64,000 bases of DNA from Methylopila sp. Yamaguchi (GCF_002897035.1 NZ_BAUX01000006.1:1-64000); one strand, 5' to 3'; numbered from the stretch's first letter, positions 1 through 8,707 are shown. Translations and numbers: made by a program. The notes: generated by a model from the sequence alone, not told the origin.

Positions 1-24
1 TGTGGCGCGGCGGCGGGCTGAGCC

Positions 25-1446
25 GTGACGCAGGACCATTCCCTTCCGCTTGATCTTCCGGCGAATGAGATCGCGTCGGGCGTCCGCGGCGGCCGGTTCT
101 CGGCCGTCGACGTCATGCGGGAATCGCTGAAGCGGGCTCACGCGGCCCAGGACTTCTTCAACGCCTTCGCGCTGATCCGGGAGGAGGCGGCGCTCGCCGC
201 AGCCCGCGAGGCCGACGAGGCGGTGCGGGCAGGCCGCCCGACTGGCTTCCTGCACGGCGTGCCGTTTGCGGCGAAGGACCTGACGCCGACTGCCGGTGAC
301 TTGACGACGCTCGGCTCGTGGAGCTCCGGCGACGTCGTTCCCACCGAGACGGCGTTGTGCGTGCGACGCCTTCAACAGGCCGGCGCCATCCTGATGGGAA
401 AGACGACGACGCCGGAATTCGCGCATTCGAGCTTCACCTGGAGCCCGCGCTTTGGAGCGACCCGGAATCCGTGGGACCCGAGCCGGACGTCGGGCGGGTC
501 GTCCGGCGGTTCCGCCGTCGCGGTCGCGACTGGCGTTGTTCCCTTCGCCGAAGGCTCCGACATGGGCGGCTCGGTCCGCATCCCGGCCTCGTTCTGCGGG
601 GTCGTGGGGCTGAAACCCAGCCTCGGACGGATTCCCATGACGATCCTGCCGAGCGTGTTCGACGACATCTCCCATTTTGGGCCGCTTGCCCGCACGGTGG
701 ACGACGCCGTCGCGTTTCTTCAAGCGACCGCCGGCCCGAGCGACGAGGACATCCTATCGCTCCCGCTGACGTTCGCTCCCGAGCGCACCCACGACGGGAA
801 CCTTAGGGGCAAGCGCTTCGCCCTTTCGATCGATCTCGGCTTCTACGCCGTCGAACCGCAGGTCGAGTCGGCCATCCGGCGCGCGGCAGCCGCAATGGCG
901 GAGGCCGGCGCGGTCGTCGAGGAGGTGGCGCTGCCCTGGACGCGCGCCCTGGTCGACGAGTGGTACGAGATCTGGTGCGTGTTCATGTCGGCCTACTTCG
1001 GCGACCGGCTCGACGCCTTTCGTGAGCGCATGGACCCCGCCATGGTCGAGATCATGCGGCGCGGCTTCGCCAAGGACGCGACGTCCTACAAGCGGATCGA
1101 GCTGCTCCGCACCGCGATGTGGCGCGACATGGCCCGGCTGTTCGAGACCTATGACGCGCTGCTCTGCCCGACTTGCGCGGTGACGGCCCCGCCGGTGGCG
1201 ATGAAGGACGGCGACTACTTCGGCGAGGACGCGGCGGGGCGCCTGATCGGCCTCGACATGACGTGCCCGTTCAACCTTACGCCGCAGTGCCCGGCGATTT
1301 CCGTTCCGATCGGCCAAGCCGATGACGGACTGCCGGTCGGCTTGCAGATCGTCGGGCGGCGTTTCCAGGACGAAGCCGTCCTCGGCGTCGCCCGGGGCGT
1401 CGAGAGACTGCTTGCTGACAGCGCCGGGAGGTCTGAGGCTCGCTGA
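25..1446 (+). CDS. Amidase (amidase-signature family)
   Basis: 473-residue amidase-signature hydrolase, cutting a carboxamide to acid and ammonia; the substrate cannot be read from sequence. The Ser-cisSer-Lys triad is visible: Lys84 in FAAKDL, the Gly/Ser-rich loop TSGGSSGGSAVAVATG (cis-Ser 159/160) and nucleophile Ser183 in GSDMGGSVRIPASFCG. The length is normal and there is no signal peptide, so it is cytoplasmic. It starts with GTG, 4 nt after an in-frame TGA at 19-21 that probably ends an upstream gene lying outside the window, so the two may be co-transcribed. The C-terminal DGLPVGLQIVGRRFQDEAVL is typical of GatA-like amidases, but no gatB/gatC is visible, so a Glu-tRNA amidotransferase role is unlikely. 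Confidence 0.9.
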   Translation: MTQDHSLPLDLPANEIASGVRGGRFSAVDVMRESLKRAHAAQDFFNAFALIREEAALAAAREADEAVRAGRPTGFLHGVPFAAKDLTPTAGDLTTLGSWSSGDVVPTETALCVRRLQQAGAILMGKTTTPEFAHSSFTWSPRFGATRNPWDPSRTSGGSSGGSAVAVATGVVPFAEGSDMGGSVRIPASFCGVVGLKPSLGRIPMTILPSVFDDISHFGPLARTVDDAVAFLQATAGPSDEDILSLPLTFAPERTHDGNLRGKRFALSIDLGFYAVEPQVESAIRRAAAAMAEAGAVVEEVALPWTRALVDEWYEIWCVFMSAYFGDRLDAFRERMDPAMVEIMRRGFAKDATSYKRIELLRTAMWRDMARLFETYDALLCPTCAVTAPPVAMKDGDYFGEDAAGRLIGLDMTCPFNLTPQCPAISVPIGQADDGLPVGLQIVGRRFQDEAVLGVARGVERLLADSAGRSEAR

Positions 1447-1715
1447 CTCCAGCGCTCCGCCAGGCCGGGCCTTGTCCCGGGCGAGCAGTGGCTGAGACGT
1501 TCGTGCAGCGAGCCGCCCGCTTAGGGCGCACGAGGGCGGCCGTGCGCCTAGAGGATCGCCGCGACCTTGTCGACGAGATCCTCGAGCCTGAAAAGCGCGA
1601 CGACGACGATTGCGACGCCGTCCCGCTCGAAAGATCGCCGATCGAACATCAAACGCTCCAGGTTCAAGTGAACCTGCCAGCGCTTCCTCGAACGGCGGCT
1701 AGACCCTGGGAAAAA
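1447..1715. other. Intergenic region, mostly featureless
   Basis: About 270 bases between the amidase and the tRNA. It contains an imperfect GC-rich hairpin at about 1464-1482 (CCGGGC/CCCGGG-type arms around cttgt) without a T-run, which may be a decayed repeat arm or weak terminator for the amidase. On the minus strand there is a 33-codon ORF, described separately. Nothing else is supported. Confidence 0.4.
1548..1649 (-). CDS. Possible small protein (33 aa)
   Basis: A short minus-strand ORF encoding MFDRRSFERDGVAIVVVALF followed by RLEDLVDKVAAIL. A GGAG motif lies about 6 nt upstream of the ATG, and the peptide has a hydrophobic stretch (VAIVVVALF) followed by an amphipathic, charged segment. 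It starts about 70 nt downstream of the tRNA-Val 3' end, on the same strand. I do not recognise it, and ORFs of this length occur by chance in high-GC DNA. Confidence is low; conservation across relatives would decide. Confidence 0.2.
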   Translation of the reverse strand: MFDRRSFERDGVAIVVVALFRLEDLVDKVAAIL

Positions 1716-1790
1716 TGGTGCCCGAAACAGGGATCGAACCTGTGACCCCACCCGTGTGAAGGGTGTGCTCTCCCGCTGAGCTATTCGGGC
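1716..1790 (-). tRNA. tRNA-Val (anticodon CAC)
   Basis: The minus strand folds as a complete tRNA: acceptor GCCCGAA/TTCGGGC, D-arm with GCTCAGCGGGAGAGC, anticodon stem CACCC/GGGTG enclosing loop TTCACAC (anticodon CAC, reading GUG), and T-arm with GGTTCGATCC. The 3' CCA is encoded at 1716-1718. It stands alone, flanked by the amidase and thiD on the opposite strand. Confidence 0.96.
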
Positions 1791-1975
1791 GCCGATGCGG
1801 AACGGCCGTCGTTTACGCCGTATCGAACCGGATTTCAATCGCCGTCGCGCGCGAAGGCCGCGATCGATCGCCGGTCCCCATCGACGGGCTGTTCGGCGGC
1901 GGCCTCCCTTATGCGGGCCGTCCGTCGAGGGGAGGAGCGCTTGGCGGCGGATCGCCGCACGGCTAAGAGACGGGC

Positions 1976-2791
1976 ATGACCACGCCCATCGCCCTCACCA
2001 TCGCCGGCTCCGATTCGTCCGGCGGCGCAGGGATACAAGCCGACCTCAAGACCTTCTCGGCGCTGGGCGTCTACGGCGCGTCGGTGATCGTCGCGCTCAC
2101 GGCGCAGAACACACGCGGCGTGACGGCGATCCACGACGCTCCGGCGGCCTTCGTCACCGCGCAGATCGACGCGGTGTTCGACGATCTGGCGGTCGGCGCG
2201 GTGAAGATCGGGATGGTGTCGCAGAGCGCGACGATCGAGGCGATCGCCGCCGCTCTGGAAGCCCGCGCCGTGGCCGAGGTGATTGCGGATCCCGTCATGG
2301 TCGCCGCCTCCGGCGCCAGGTTGCTGCAGCAAGACGCGGTCGAGACGCTGAAGCGCCGCCTGATTCCCCGAGCGCGTCTCCTGACGCCGAACTTGCCGGA
2401 GGCCGCCGCTTTGCTCGGCGGCGCGGCGGCCGGCGATGAGCGGGAGATGGCGGAGCAGGGCAGGGCGCTTCAGGCGCTGGGGGCTCGCGCCGTGCTCGTG
2501 AAGGGGGGGCACGCGGAAGGAGCCGACAGCGTTGACGTCCTTGTGGACGAGGACGGCGGCGTGACGCGTTTCGTCGCCGAGCGCCACGTCACGCGCAACA
2601 CCCACGGCACGGGCTGCACCCTGTCCTCCGCCATCGCCGCTGAGATCGCTAAAGGGAGCAGCCTGATCGAAGCCGTGGCGACCGCGAAGGCCTACGTCAG
2701 CGCGGCGATCGCCGCCGCCGACGACCTGACGATCGGCGCCGGCCACGGACCGGTGCACCATTTCCACGCGTGGTGGCCCGAGCGCAGCTGA
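1976..2791 (+). CDS. thiD: Hydroxymethylpyrimidine/phosphomethylpyrimidine kinase
   Basis: 271-residue ThiD, a ribokinase-fold enzyme that phosphorylates HMP and HMP-P for the pyrimidine half of thiamine. The diagnostic N-terminus [20 protein letters not shown] binds the substrate, and the C-terminal anion hole/catalytic segment is [21 protein letters not shown], with Cys and Asp-equivalent positions as in the family. Length matches single-domain ThiD, with no ThiE fusion. A purine-rich GAGACGG lies just upstream of the ATG. No other thiamine genes and no TPP riboswitch are visible next to it, so it seems a stand-alone transcription unit. Confidence 0.95.
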   Translation: MTTPIALTIAGSDSSGGAGIQADLKTFSALGVYGASVIVALTAQNTRGVTAIHDAPAAFVTAQIDAVFDDLAVGAVKIGMVSQSATIEAIAAALEARAVAEVIADPVMVAASGARLLQQDAVETLKRRLIPRARLLTPNLPEAAALLGGAAAGDEREMAEQGRALQALGARAVLVKGGHAEGADSVDVLVDEDGGVTRFVAERHVTRNTHGTGCTLSSAIAAEIAKGSSLIEAVATAKAYVSAAIAAADDLTIGAGHGPVHHFHAWWPERS

Positions 2792-2810
2792 TCCGCCGTC
2801 CGCGACAGGC

Positions 2811-2840
2811 CGGCCGTTAGCCCCCTGCCGGGGACGGCCG
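2811..2840. terminator. Possible hairpin between thiD and the RTX-like gene
   Basis: CGGCCGT at 2811-2817 pairs with ACGGCCG at 2834-2840, and an inner CCCC/GGGG pair shortens the loop. It lies between two convergent genes but lacks a clear T-run on either side, so intrinsic termination is only suggested. Confidence 0.35.
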
Positions 2841-2858
2841 CTGTCGTGCCTCGAAGTC

Positions 2859-4670
2859 TCACACCACGAGGATGTCGGAAGCCTCGACCGTTGGCTTGCC
2901 GGTCAGCGTCGCAATCAGCACCGCGGCCTGCGTCTCGTCGGAGCCGTCCGCGTCGTAGAAGAGGCTCCCGGTGCGCGCGTCGTAGAGGATCCGCTGCTCC
3001 GATGTCGTCGCCTCGGACCCGACGCCGAAGGCGTCTTCGGTCAGCGCGCCGGCGGATAGGGCCGTGAAGATCGTCGAGTCGAAGGCGAGGACGTCTTCGG
3101 CATGGGCGAAGTCGACCACCCGATCCTGTTCGCCGACGGGCGAAGGGAAGTCGAACGCGAAGGTGTCGGCGCCGGCGTCGCCCCGCAGAACGTCCGCGCC
3201 TGCCCCGCCGATGAGCGTGTCGTCGCCCGCGCCGCCGAACAGCCGGTCGTTTCCGTCCTGGCCGAAGAATGTGTTCGCCGCAGCGTCGCCGGTGATCGTG
3301 TCGCCGAAACCGGAGCCCGCCACGGTTTCAAAGTTGGTGACGCCGCCCGTCCCGATGGCGCGGCCGGTCTCGAGGTTGACGCGGGCCGCAGCGCCGTAGA
3401 GCGAGTAGTCGAGCGCGTCGTCGCCGGCGCCGCCGTCGCTCAGGCCGCGGATGCTGGAGCCGGCGTCGATCGCAAGCACGTTGTCGCCGGAGCCGAACAG
3501 GATGGCGTTTCCGCCGCCGCCGAGAATGCGCCCGCTGTTGATGATGACGTCGTCGAAGTCGCTGACGATCTTGATGGCGTAGCTCGATCCGCCCTGGATC
3601 GTGCCGGCGTTCTCGATCGTGGTCTCGAACGGCGCGTCGCCCTGGGAGCTGTCGTCGATGAGAATGCCGAGGCCTGCGCCGTAGATCCGCGCGCCGGCGA
3701 AGTTCGTGATGTCGCCGCCGCCGGCTGCGATGCCTTCGGCGGTGTTCGGCAGACCGTCCGATCCGGTTCCGCCGGCGCCAAGGCCGCGGATGACTCCGTA
3801 GTTCTGGATCGTCGCCTCGCCGTCGATGTCGATCCCGTCGCCGTCGCCGTCGTTGACGCCATCCGGGCCGCCGCCGTTGTCGGCGCCGCTTGTCGACCCA
3901 TTGATGTCCGAGCCTGCGGCGTCAGCGAAGAAGCCGGTGATCACGCCGTAGTTGACGACCAGCCCCGTGCCGTCGGACCCCACGCCGGAACCATTCCGGC
4001 CCACGATCGACCCGCTGGCCTCGTTGATCACGCCGACGGAGCTGTCCAGCCCCGCGTTGATCCCGTGGCGGTCGCCGACGATGACGCCGCCAGCGGCGTT
4101 AAAGATGAGCCCGCTCGCTCCATCCTCGATCTGCACGCCGTCGGCGCCCTGAACGTAGCTCGCCGCAGCACCCCCGCGGATCGCGCCGCTGTTGACGAGT
4201 TGCATGCCCCCGCCGATCCGGATGCCGTCGGAGATCTGGGAGACGATGGAGCCCGCGTTGTCGACGTTGGCGACAAACTCGCCGCTGGCGGACGCCAGAT
4301 CGAGGGCCTGGCCTTCCGCGGAAACGATCTTGCCGTCGACCCCGTTGGTGATCTCCAGCGTGCCGGCGCTCACGGCGCCGGCCTGTATCTGGATCGCATC
4401 GTCGACGGCGACGATCGTGCCTTGGTTGTCGATGAGCGCTGTGAGATCGGCGCCGACCCCGCTTTCGAAGCGGATGGCGCGGCCACCCGAGGCCGTGTTT
4501 TCGATCAGGCCGTCGTTGTGGATCTCGGCGCCGTCCGGCGCGCTCGAGAAGCGCACGGTCTGGGCGTTGGCTGCGACCGAGAAAATCCCGTCGACCTGCA
4601 GCGTGTCGCCGCCCGTCATGGTGAGGCGGGCGGCGAGCGTTTCGCCGGCCGCGACCGAATAGGCCGTCAT
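2859..4670 (-). CDS. RTX-type calcium-binding repeat protein
   Basis: 603-residue acidic, Gly/Ala/Asp-rich protein. The first ~430 residues carry irregular repeats with recurring IxNxGxI units (IENTASGGRAIRF, VNSGAIRGG, VNYGVITGF, IQNYGVIRGL), which suggest a parallel beta-helix. Around residues 450-510 are RTX nonapeptides (GQDGNDRLFGGAGDDTLIGG, then GAGADVLRGDAGADTFAFDF) that bind calcium in known RTX proteins. There is no N-terminal signal peptide, as expected of type I secretion substrates whose signal is C-terminal; the protein ends with a hydrophobic, uncharged segment. No type I secretion ABC/MFP pair lies in the window near it. It may be a surface or extracellular beta-helix protein; the function is unknown. 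The start ATG at 4670 has only a weak GGGG upstream. Confidence 0.8.
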   Translation of the reverse strand: MTAYSVAAGETLAARLTMTGGDTLQVDGIFSVAANAQTVRFSSAPDGAEIHNDGLIENTASGGRAIRFESGVGADLTALIDNQGTIVAVDDAIQIQAGAVSAGTLEITNGVDGKIVSAEGQALDLASASGEFVANVDNAGSIVSQISDGIRIGGGMQLVNSGAIRGGAAASYVQGADGVQIEDGASGLIFNAAGGVIVGDRHGINAGLDSSVGVINEASGSIVGRNGSGVGSDGTGLVVNYGVITGFFADAAGSDINGSTSGADNGGGPDGVNDGDGDGIDIDGEATIQNYGVIRGLGAGGTGSDGLPNTAEGIAAGGGDITNFAGARIYGAGLGILIDDSSQGDAPFETTIENAGTIQGGSSYAIKIVSDFDDVIINSGRILGGGGNAILFGSGDNVLAIDAGSSIRGLSDGGAGDDALDYSLYGAAARVNLETGRAIGTGGVTNFETVAGSGFGDTITGDAAANTFFGQDGNDRLFGGAGDDTLIGGAGADVLRGDAGADTFAFDFPSPVGEQDRVVDFAHAEDVLAFDSTIFTALSAGALTEDAFGVGSEATTSEQRILYDARTGSLFYDADGSDETQAAVLIATLTGKPTVEASDILVV

Positions 4671-4800
4671 GAGGTGTCCCCGTGCGCTTACGCCGTCGGA
4701 GCGACGAGCGTCGATTCTCTAAAGCGCTGCGGACGTTAGTCTTGCCCCATGACGCGCCGGCGACAAAGCGGGTCCGCGCCGCCGCCGTCCTCGTCGGGCT

Positions 4801-5649
4801 TCAGCCGCCGTAAGGGACGACGGTCTGGCGCTGCTCGCCCAAGAGATCGATGCCAAGGGACACGACGTCGCCAGCCTTGAGGTACTGCGGCGGCTTCATG
4901 CCCATGCCGACGCCGGGGGGCGTGCCGGTGGTGACGACGTCGCCCGGGTCCAGCGTGAGGAAGTCGCTGATGTAGCTGACGAGATATTCGATGTCGAAGA
5001 TCATCGTCGACGTCGAGCCGGTCTGCTTCCGCTCGCCGTTCACGTCCAGCCACATGCCGAGGTTCTGAAGATCCGGGATCTCGTCGAGGGTCACGAGCCA
5101 GGGCCCGAGCGGACCGAAGGTCGGGCAGCCCTTGCCCTTCATCCACTGGCCGCCGCGCTCCACCTGGAAGTGGCGCTCCGAGACGTCGTTGCAGATGCAG
5201 ACGCCGGCGACGTGGGACAGCGCGCCGTCCTTCTCGACGTTTTCCGCTCTGTCGCCGATGACGAAGGCGATCTCAACCTCCCAGTCCACCTTCTGGTGGG
5301 TCTTGGGCAGGATCACGTCATCGTTCGGACCGACGATGCAGTTCGGCGCCTTGTTGAAGAGGATCGGCTCCTCGGGGATGGGAAGGCCGGTCTCGTGCGC
5401 GTGGTCGACGTAGTTCAGGCCGACGGCGACGAAGTGGCGAACGCCGCCGACGCAGGGGCCGAGCCGCGCGCCCGCGGGCGCGAGCGGAAGGGAGGCGGGA
5501 TCGACCGCGCGGATCCTATTAAGTCCGGCGGCGGTCAGAGCCTCGCCGGCGATGTCGGGAACGATACCGCTGAGGTCGCGGATCGCGCCGTCCTTGTCGA
5601 TGATGCCGGGCTTCTCAGCGCCTGCGGGACCGAATCGCACGAGCTTCAT
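4801..5649 (-). CDS. Fumarylacetoacetate hydrolase (FAH) family protein
   Basis: 282-residue FAH-family hydrolase/lyase of the FAHD1/ureidoglycolate-lyase-like type. These enzymes cleave C-C or C-N bonds of 2-oxo or hydroxy acids using Mg2+/Mn2+. The core is recognisable: GLNYVDHAHETGLPIPEEPILFNK, then the metal site with VDWEVEIAFVIG and CNDVSERHFQ, and the C-terminal GDVVTTGTPPGVGMGM with the family TGTPxGVG loop. The N-terminal ~70 residues match the small lead domain (MKLVRFGPAGAEKPGIID). A GAGGAG ribosome-binding site lies just upstream of the ATG. The exact substrate is not determinable; catechol meta-cleavage, ureidoglycolate and acylpyruvate are all possible. Confidence 0.88.
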   Translation of the reverse strand: MKLVRFGPAGAEKPGIIDKDGAIRDLSGIVPDIAGEALTAAGLNRIRAVDPASLPLAPAGARLGPCVGGVRHFVAVGLNYVDHAHETGLPIPEEPILFNKAPNCIVGPNDDVILPKTHQKVDWEVEIAFVIGDRAENVEKDGALSHVAGVCICNDVSERHFQVERGGQWMKGKGCPTFGPLGPWLVTLDEIPDLQNLGMWLDVNGERKQTGSTSTMIFDIEYLVSYISDFLTLDPGDVVTTGTPPGVGMGMKPPQYLKAGDVVSLGIDLLGEQRQTVVPYGG

Positions 5650-5952
5650 GACGTCTCCTCATTTCATCGGCGCGCGTTGTGCGTGACCTGAACTTTTGCG
5701 CGCGGATCATGCGGTCCGACCCGCGCCGCGGCAAGCCATAGCGCCGCAGGCTTAGACTTTCGACACCTAAACCTCGCGGAACGTTGCAAAATGTGGTGCC
5801 CCCGCGCCACTCCCGCGGCGAAACGGTGGCGGAATCTAGCGCGATGGTTGTTCGTTAGAATCCGCCGCGTCACGGTCGACGGACGCCGTCCAGCGAGACG
5901 GAATCAACGACCGGCTCTTTCGCAGGGTCGGCGCGCGTCGAGGGGAATGTTC
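5650..5952. other. Divergent intergenic region
   Basis: About 300 bases between the FAH-family gene (leftward) and the FadL-like gene (rightward), so it should hold both promoters. I see no hexamer pair I would trust and no strong inverted repeat. The open frame of the fadL gene continues upstream to 5791, but that part is Arg-rich and reads like non-coding DNA. Confidence 0.5.
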
Positions 5953-7266
5953 ATGGTCGCGACCTCCATCCGCCGTAGACGGCTCGTTTTGGCCGGCGCC
6001 GCCACAGCGCTGTTGGCGGGCGCCTCGTCGACCGCGTTCGCGGGGGCGTTCGGTCTGCGCGAGCAGAGCACGACCGGACAGGGGATGTCGTTCGCCGGCA
6101 TGGCGGCGGGCGGCGGCGACTCGATCTCGGGGATGTTCTGGAACCCGGCGGTGGTGAACCAGGTCGCGACCTTCCAGAGCGAGCAGCACGTGACCGGCGT
6201 GTTTCCGTCGTCGAAGATCGACGTGAGCGACGCGACCAAGCGGAACATCGGCGCGGTGACAGGCGGGACGGGCGCCACCGGCGACTCCGGCGACATCGGG
6301 CAGGGCGCGCTGCTGGCGGCCGGCTACAACGCCTATCGGATCAGCGACAAGGTCGCCTTGGGTCTCGCCGTAACGGCGCCGTTCGGCCTGGTGACCGACC
6401 CGCACCAGTCTTGGGGCGGGCAGGTGCTCGCCCGCTCGTCGAAGGTCATGTCCGTCAATGTCTCGCCTACGCTCGGCGTGTCGGTCACCGACTGGCTGTC
6501 GATCGCCGGCGGCGTGCAGATCCAGTACTTCGATATCCGGCTGCGGCGCGCGACCGGCCTCCTGCCGACGTCGCCTTCGGCGACGCTGACCGGAGACGAC
6601 GTAGGCTTCGGCTTCACCGCGGGCTTCACCGTGACGCCTGCGGAGGGCACCTCGGTTGGCGTCGGCTTCCGTTCGGCGATCAAGCACAAGCTCGAAGGCA
6701 AGCTCAAGACGCCGCTTGGCGATTCGAAGATTGACGCGGACGTCACGCTGCCTGAGACGGTCTCCGTCGGCGTGCGGCAGGCGATCACGCCCGAGCTCAC
6801 GATCCTCGGCGGCGTCGAATGGACCAACTGGAGCCGTCTGAGCACGATTCACGTCAAGGCGCGGAACGGCGGCGCGACCTTGACCTCGCTTCCGTTCGAG
6901 TACGAGGACGGGTGGTTCTTCTCGGCCGGCGCGGAGTACGCCTTCTCGCCTGAGTTCACCGGGCGCGCCGGCGTCGGCTACGAACTTTCGCCGATCACCA
7001 ACAAGAACCGTGACGTCCGCCTGCCCGACGCCGACCGGTGGTGGCTGTCGGCGGGCGGGACCTACAACTATTCCGACCGCCTGTCGTTCGACCTCGGCTA
7101 CTCCTACGTCTTCGTTCCCGGCCGGTCCAAGATCAACGTCGACCTTCCGGCGCCGCTGCCGTTCGATTTCGAGGCGACCTCGAAGTCCAACGTGCACATC
7201 GTCTCTGCGTCGGTGCGCTACAAGTTCGGCGCAGAACCGGCTCCGGTGCTCGTCACCAAATACTGA
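5953..7266 (+). CDS. FadL/OmpP1/TodX-family outer-membrane transporter
   Basis: 437-residue outer-membrane beta-barrel for hydrophobic substrates such as long-chain fatty acids or aromatics. A signal peptide (RRRRLVLAGAATALLAGASSTAFA) precedes the mature N-terminus GAFGLREQSTTGQGMSFAG, the hatch-domain start typical of FadL. NPAVV and the repeated Gly/aromatic beta-strands follow, and the protein ends in YKFG...VTKY. An AGGGG at 5941-5945 is 7 nt from the ATG at 5953; the in-frame ATG at 5947 is too close to that site. A strong terminator follows. Its neighbour is an FAH-family gene, but they are divergently transcribed. The transported substrate is unknown. Confidence 0.9.
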   Translation: MVATSIRRRRLVLAGAATALLAGASSTAFAGAFGLREQSTTGQGMSFAGMAAGGGDSISGMFWNPAVVNQVATFQSEQHVTGVFPSSKIDVSDATKRNIGAVTGGTGATGDSGDIGQGALLAAGYNAYRISDKVALGLAVTAPFGLVTDPHQSWGGQVLARSSKVMSVNVSPTLGVSVTDWLSIAGGVQIQYFDIRLRRATGLLPTSPSATLTGDDVGFGFTAGFTVTPAEGTSVGVGFRSAIKHKLEGKLKTPLGDSKIDADVTLPETVSVGVRQAITPELTILGGVEWTNWSRLSTIHVKARNGGATLTSLPFEYEDGWFFSAGAEYAFSPEFTGRAGVGYELSPITNKNRDVRLPDADRWWLSAGGTYNYSDRLSFDLGYSYVFVPGRSKINVDLPAPLPFDFEATSKSNVHIVSASVRYKFGAEPAPVLVTKY

Positions 7267-7281
7267 GACGGATCAGCCGCC

Positions 7282-7326
7282 AAACTGAAAAGGCCCCCGG
7301 CGAAGCGCCGGGGGCCTTTTCAGTTT
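7282..7326 (+). terminator. Intrinsic terminator after the fadL-like gene
   Basis: A perfect 21-bp inverted repeat (7282-7302 against 7306-7326) around a 3-nt loop (AAG), with a GC-rich core GGCCCCCGGCG and a CCTTTT on the descending arm. It begins 15 nt after the stop codon. The A/T flanks make it able to act in both directions. Confidence 0.93.
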
Positions 7327-7360
7327 GAACGCCAAAACGGCAGCGCTGCGCGACCGTCAG

Positions 7361-7396
7361 AAAAAGGAAACGGCCCGAAGCTTGCGCTTCGAGCCG
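7361..7396 (-). terminator. Intrinsic terminator for fae
   Basis: Read on the minus strand, CGGC-CGAAG pairs with CTTCG-GCCG (one mismatch, loop CGCAAG) and is followed directly by TTTCCTTTTT. It lies about 100 nt downstream of the fae stop codon. Confidence 0.85.
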
Positions 7397-7495
7397 TCGC
7401 CGTCAGTCTTACTTACCAAATAAGATCGCGGCCAACCGCTGGAGCAGGCCTGGAGGCTTTGCTGCAGGCGGAGTCTGTCCAGGGTGGTTTCCGCT

Positions 7496-8008
7496 CTACG
7501 CGTTCGAAGCGAAGGGGTGCTTCGCGGTCGCCGACTGGGCGACGACGTCCTTGGCCTTCGGCTCGCCGGCGACGGCGCGCTTGAGGGCTTCCTTGGTCGC
7601 TTCGTAGTTGTACTGCTGGATCTTGGCGTCGTCCGCCGCTTCCCAGTGAATGAAGACGCCGACCGAAATGAACAGGTCGTCGGCCTCGTCCTCGGGGATC
7701 GTGCCGTCGGCTACGCAGTCGACGACAGCCTTAGCGACGCCGTACTGCGCCGGGCCAAACATCTGAACGGCCTGACGGGCGTCCTTGATGGTGACCTTGT
7801 TGAACAGGATCGTGTTCGGCTTGGCCAGCAGGTTGGGGGTCACCACCGCGAGAAGCGAGGTGAAGCCGTCCTTGTTGTTGGTCAGAGCGTTCACGAACGC
7901 CGACTCGGCGGTCGAGCCGCGCGGTCCAATGATCAGGTCGATGTGAGCGACCTCGTTGCCGTCGCCGACGAGCGACTCGCCGATCAGGGTCTTGGTGATC
8001 TTCGCCAT
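7496..8008 (-). CDS. fae: Formaldehyde-activating enzyme (tetrahydromethanopterin hydro-lyase)
   Basis: 170-residue Fae, which condenses formaldehyde with tetrahydromethanopterin to methylene-H4MPT, the entry to the H4MPT-linked oxidation pathway of methylotrophs; it is a cytoplasmic homopentamer. The sequence is family-typical throughout: [19 protein letters not shown], then [12 protein letters not shown] with the catalytic His22, [20 protein letters not shown], and [12 protein letters not shown]. The ATG at 8008 is used because GGGAGGA sits 5 nt upstream; the ATG at 8014 overlaps that ribosome-binding site. It is monocistronic with its own terminator. Its presence indicates C1 metabolism through the methanopterin route. 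Confidence 0.97.
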   Translation of the reverse strand: MAKITKTLIGESLVGDGNEVAHIDLIIGPRGSTAESAFVNALTNNKDGFTSLLAVVTPNLLAKPNTILFNKVTIKDARQAVQMFGPAQYGVAKAVVDCVADGTIPEDEADDLFISVGVFIHWEAADDAKIQQYNYEATKEALKRAVAGEPKAKDVVAQSATAKHPFASNA

Positions 8009-8395
8009 AAGCATCCTCCCAGGTTAAGCCATGGTGTTGCCGGCGCACCCGATGAGCGCGCCGACCGATGCCCTAGGCTATCTTTGCGTCTGCGTTCGGT
8101 GGGAGCCGAACCGGTTGACCCGATAGCGCCATGCAGGGGCATGCGGCGCGCACACTAGTCGGGACTTCCCGGCGACCGCAAGCGCTTCTTAGGGAGCGCT
8201 CCATATGCCGCACGCGACGACCTGCCGCTTCGAGCGCCCTTGAAATCGTCGTCCGGCTGTCACTGCAATGCAACATAACGTTGTTGCGACGCAAAATAAT
8301 AAGCGTAGGCTTAGGGTGCCCGAGGGGAGCCCTCTTGGGGTTCTCGCGCGCATGGGCGGCGCTGTGGCGCGCCGCGTCCAAAGGGAGCCTGACCG
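8009..8395. other. Intergenic region upstream of fae
   Basis: 387 bases between fae (leftward) and a small plus-strand gene, so it must contain the fae promoter and leader. It has an imperfect palindrome CAACATAACGTTGTTG at about 8269-8284, an AT-rich island in GC-rich surroundings that could be an operator. Nothing else is clear. Confidence 0.4.
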
Positions 8396-8620
8396 ATGGA
8401 TCTCGTCCTGATGGTGTGCCTTCTTGCGTCCCCGGAAACCTGCCGTGAAGAGCACGTGGCTATCGGCTACGAACTGGCCGATCCCCGCATGTGCATGGCC
8501 GGCGCTGTTCCCGTAATTGCGGAATGGTCCGAGACCAACCCGGACTGGCGCGTCGCGCGCTGGAAGTGCGGCCGTGCGTCGCGCGCCGCGGCGCTCGATA
8601 GCAAGATCGGCGCAAACTGA
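8396..8620 (+). CDS. Conserved small cysteine-containing protein
   Basis: 74-residue protein, MDLVLMVCLLASPETCREEH then a body ending WRVARWKCGRASRAAALDSKIGAN. The layout (VxxVCL, a CRxE motif, a Cys near residue 33, PVIAEWSETNPDWRVARWKCG) resembles a family of small proteins common in Rhizobiales, of unknown function. GGGAG lies 7-8 nt upstream of the ATG. Four conserved-looking cysteines suggest disulfides or metal binding, but the protein has no clear cleavable signal. Confidence 0.65.
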   Translation: MDLVLMVCLLASPETCREEHVAIGYELADPRMCMAGAVPVIAEWSETNPDWRVARWKCGRASRAAALDSKIGAN

Positions 8621-8688
8621 GCCGTAAGCTCTTCATCATAAGAAAAGAATAATACTTAGAAGAGTGGACGACGTACTTTCTCGTGTTT

Positions 8689-8707
8689 AGTCTTGCAGGC
8701 CAAGACT
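8689..8707. repeat. Short perfect inverted repeat
   Basis: AGTCTTG and CAAGACT (7 bp) flank CAGGC, in the roughly 290-base gap between the 74-residue gene and the next secreted-protein gene. There is no T-run, so an operator or mRNA hairpin is as likely as a terminator. Confidence 0.35.

Noticed and set aside
25-1446. GatA role for the first amidase
   Set aside because: No gatB or gatC is visible and the gene is not in a gatCAB setting, so a general amidase call is safer.
3102-4739. 545-codon plus-strand frame opposite the RTX-like gene
   Set aside because: It is a high-GC antisense shadow with Val/Ala/Asp bias and no domain; the minus-strand protein has recognisable RTX repeats.
5836-7197. 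453-codon minus-strand frame opposite the FadL-like gene
   Set aside because: Composition is that of an antisense shadow; the plus-strand frame has a signal peptide and barrel pattern.
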